Shown here: piece after piece, positions 61,312 through 64,000 of the stretch
Layout of the letters: each line of letters opens with the position of its first letter
Numbering within the stretch: position 1 is the first letter of the stretch
Assembly: GCA_033439265.1 (NCBI GenBank)
Contig: JAVTVX010000019.1
Span: forward strand, 18,874,039 to 18,938,038
Direction: 5' to 3'
From: Dillenia suffruticosa
Taxonomy: Eukaryota; Streptophyta; Magnoliopsida; Dilleniales; Dilleniaceae
DNA: 64,000 nucleotides
Program-made: the position numbers and the translations under genes
Notes under the pieces: generated by a model
Database searches by the model: none
What the model was told of the DNA's origin: nothing
The model's input: only the letters and a program-made list of their open reading frames with translations

Positions 61312-61490
61312 GATGATCAATGATTTTATTTAGCAGATAAATGTATTAAATTTTTTAATTATTTATTGGGTTTATAATTTAAAAATAAAAAAATTATATT
61401 AGAAGAACTCTTCCCTTAATTGGGTTTGACAATGATTAAAACGAATCAATCGAAATATAATTTTAAATATCGATCGATTATAATAAAAAG
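61312..61490 (+). repeat. SINE-like copy
   Basis: A decayed head, then GAAGAACTCTTCCCTTAATTGG, the AATCAATCGAAATATAATTT block and an A-rich end after ATCGATCGATTATAAT mark it as a member of the window's SINE-like family. Confidence 0.45.
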
Positions 61491-61584
61491 TTGATATTTT
61501 TAATACTTTAGTGGTATTTTCAAAATTTCTGATGACTTTTCAAACTTCATCAAGTATGAAAAGAACCGTATGGACTATGGGCTC

Positions 61585-62175
61585 GTAGAGAGGCTTGATT
61601 CAACTTCAAAGCCTAATTATGTTTCCCAGGAAAGACAAAACTTTGAACAAGAAGCACAGGTGCCTTACATGCGCTTTTTATACATTATCGAAAGGTAAAT
61701 GGAGCATGAATTTGCAGACTAGTAGGCACAGTTTGCATCAAGTCACCAATTATTTGTTCACTGTAAGAATTAGAGGACAGGAAACCACTAACTTCAAATG
61801 GGTTTCTATTCTATTTACCGATGAGTTTATTTAATGATATATATATCTATCGCTTATATTCTTTACCGACCGAATCTATTCTTTTAGCGACGAAATACCT
61901 TCTTTTTTTATAGTGTCGTTAAAAATGTGCAATAAGGTTGAAACTATGAAAATAGAAATAGAATTTTGTGAACAGGTTCCTGGAGAGGTTTGATGCAGCC
62001 TTAGATGCTAGGAGAGTTTCTTGGGTATGGCAAAACTTTGAGCAAGAACCATAGGTGTCTTAAACTTGGTAATTTTTACCTTCGGAGAGTAGGAACCGAA
62101 AGCAAGTAATAAAATACTTGGCCATGAACCCACTAGCTTCATTGGGTCTCTTGTGTGGTTTTTATTCTCTTTATT
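61585..62175. repeat. Degenerate direct duplication of about 200 bp
   Basis: Two stretches (61585-61835 and 61985-62175) align: GAGAGGCTTGATTCAACTTC with GAGAGGTTTGATGCAGCCTT, AAAACTTTGAACAAGAAGCA with AAAACTTTGAGCAAGAACCA, then CACTAACTTCAAATGGGT with CACTAGCTTCATTGGGT. A 79-codon open frame (61595-61834) overlaps the first unit and is not shared, so it is not convincing as a gene. Confidence 0.6.
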
Positions 62176-62519
62176 GATTTCAAAATCAAAATAGTGGCCT
62201 CAAATTGGTCATACTAACATGTGCTTTCCAATTGCTAGGACTAGGTTGCTAATCATGGACTTGTTTATAACATTATTGTTTCCACCCACCTTTAAAGCGT
62301 ATCATCAAAATTTGCACTAAGTTTTGATCGATCAAAACCTAAATTCAATTTTAAGTCAATTAAGTTCACATATTTATGAAAATACTAAATGCAATGCGAC
62401 ATTAGTTATGTGTGGTATACTATTATTTTCTCTTTTTGTTACTAGGAAAATCACATTACATTAAACTTGGTAATTTTTACCTTCGGAGAGTAGGAACCGA
62501 AAGCAAGTAATAAAATACT
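62060..62519. repeat. Exact 59-bp direct repeat, copies 401 bp apart
   Basis: The 59 bp starting TTAAACTTGGTAATTTTTAC are identical at 62060-62118 and 62461-62519. No difference is visible, so the duplication is recent or maintained. The right copy abuts the SINE target duplication. Confidence 0.9.
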
Positions 62520-62727
62520 AGTGCCAATACTATCAGATAAGTGGTTTAGTGAGAACGACAGTATATCTCTTAATCAATATTCGAGTTTGAATCTTAAAAT
62601 GAAAATAATTACGTTAAGAAAATTCTCCTTATAGAATAGTTGACAATAATTCGAATTGGATTAATTAAAATATGACTCAGAATACCAGTTATTCAAGTAT
62701 AATAAAAAAATAATACTAGTGCCAATA
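62514..62727 (+). mobile_element. SINE copy with 16-bp target duplication
   Basis: AATACTAGTGCCAATA occurs at 62514-62529 and 62712-62727. The 182-bp insert has a tRNA-like box A (AAGTGGTTTAGTGAGAA), a box B relic (CGAGTTTGAATCTT), the family block (GAATTGGATTAATTAAAATA) and an end ATAATAAAAAAAT. It belongs to the same broad family as the minus-strand insertion at 6758-6947 but is more AT-drifted. Confidence 0.75.
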
Positions 62728-62867
62728 TTATAATATGTTATTAACATTATAGTGCTAGAAAAGCATATTGCTTACGCGAGGATGAGAAACTACATTCCAT
62801 ATTGTCACACTTTATCATTATTCTTATTTACCGGCTCTTGTTGACGTAGGTAAGAAAGACATCTTCA

Positions 62868-63032
62868 TCCATTAACTAGGTCGGGAGTTTGACTCTCTCT
62901 TGGCACGGAAAAAAAAAATATTGTAAGAACTCCCCTCAAATGAGACCTGACAATCAGATCGGTTTAGATTAGTCAGAGTAAAATCTCGGATATCAGGCAA
63001 TGATCTAGCCATAGGGACTGAAAAAAAAAAAA
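62868..63032 (+). repeat. SINE-like copy
   Basis: Box B-like GGTCGGGAGTTTGACTCTC, then ACTCCCCTCAAATGAGACC, GGTTTAGATTAGTCAGAGTA and TCTCGGATATCAGG with a poly(A) run at about 63020 mark another member of the SINE family, close to the 6.8 kb copy in its head. Confidence 0.6.
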
Positions 63033-63171
63033 TCTTTTTCCTCAAGTTTGCTATTAGTGGGTTGTGAGATAATGTCCAATTTATAGTTAATTTCTCCTTC
63101 ATGTTCCTCTTAAAACAAAAATTATTAAAAATAAAAAGAAAGCTGGACAAGGTTGAATGCACTTGAATGCA

Positions 63172-63172
63172 A

Positions 63173-63229
<57 letters not shown>

Positions 63230-63243
63230 AATAAATAAATAAA
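63172..63243. repeat. Compound (AAT)n-(AAAT)n microsatellite
   Basis: About 50 bp of AAT units followed by about 22 bp of AAAT units, seen directly. Confidence 0.95.
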
Positions 63244-64000
63244 AGGAAGATTAGGTACGTGGTGTCAAAAAAGAGTTTTAAATTTGTTGGTTGTTAATAG
63301 GGTGTTTATTAATAATCAATTACTAATGGGAAAAGTGCAATTTCTTGGAATATAACTATAATTAAATGTGATAATGTGACAAATGTGACGGTCACGTTGT
63401 CACTCATTTGGGATTTTCTTTTTTTTTTTTTATTTTTGATATCTGATAATTATATTTGATCTGACTCATTAAAAAATTTATTCATATAAAAATACAATCA
63501 AATGGACATCGATTCCCTCTTCCTCTTGAAAACTATATTTTTTTATAAATTATATTCAATTTTGGACAGGCAAAGGTAATAGATTTAAACTTTTATTTTA
63601 TTAAAGTGGAGACGAGAATGGTGATCGATTGTTTTTCACATTTTGAGCATCTTCTCTAAGAAATCTCCATTATGATACCATATGCAGTAATTAATGCATA
63701 AAGTAGGCTTCTATTATCTTGAAAGAGGTATAGATTTGTTTTGTAAACAGTAAATATGGCTAATAGTGAATTGAAAGCTTTACGATAATCCCCAAGGGTT
63801 GCTAAGGTTCATCAGCCGTTGCGCTTTTCTCAAATGAAAGATTTCTTTTGGCTCATTCTCTTACACCGTTTTCCTTGCATTTTCCCACTTATATTTACCA
63901 TATTAGTAGCATTTGCACACAATGGTTACCAATTTTTATATGGGGAAAGCCCTAAAATTAGATTTTTTAACAATTCTTTTGTTATTTTGTTCTAAATAGG
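63244..64000. other. Right edge, no gene seen
   Basis: AT-rich sequence with no recognisable coding frame. A gene could begin just beyond the edge, but nothing here shows it. Confidence 0.4.

Noticed and set aside
63172-63243. Short regular repeats considered as a CRISPR array
   Set aside because: They are simple microsatellites without spacers, and the DNA is a plant nuclear genome.

Overview
This is a piece of nuclear DNA from a flowering plant, most likely a eudicot. It is AT-rich, the genes have GT-AG introns, and every recognisable protein is a plant protein. Genes are sparse (six protein-coding genes in 64 kb) and separated by AT-rich DNA full of (GA)n/(CT)n microsatellites, SINE-like retroposons and decayed copia elements. 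I cannot name the species.

Layout. 1-6.6 kb has no gene but holds a dense cluster of ACGT-core motifs (2.1-3.4 kb). A young SINE with a perfect 26-bp target duplication sits at 6.7-7.0 kb. 7.9-13.3 kb (minus) is a seven-exon plastid sigma factor gene, SIG2 (577 aa). 14.7-17.7 kb is a deleted Ty1/copia element with both LTRs. 19.1-20.0 kb (minus) is an intronless DUF1191 membrane protein. 22.3-22.7 kb holds a copia RNase H relic. 26.1-28.1 kb (plus) is a five-exon CURT1A-like thylakoid curvature gene (161 aa). 29.0-29.8 kb (plus) is an intronless gene for mitoribosomal protein mL40. 34.6-35.5 kb is an inverted-repeat element around a purine-rich minisatellite. 38.4-38.8 kb (minus) is intronless eIF1A. 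41.4-48.7 kb (minus) is a six-exon BTB/BACK protein of the LRB/POB1 class (556 aa). 54.8-60.7 kb (minus) holds three related miR159/miR319-type foldbacks, two of them in a tandem segmental duplication. The rest, to 64 kb, is repeats.

Gene set and context. SIG2 and CURT1A act in the chloroplast (transcription; grana margin shape), mL40 in the mitochondrial ribosome, eIF1A in cytosolic translation initiation, and LRB as a nuclear CUL3 adaptor in light signalling. They do not form one pathway. The order DUF1191 - CURT1A - LRB matches, from memory, Arabidopsis At4g01140-At4g01150-At4g01160, which suggests conserved microsynteny with extra genes between. The most interesting feature is the miR159/319-family cluster: one copy with a fully paired duplex, one with an intact TATA box, and one with a changed miRNA arm and a disrupted TATA box.
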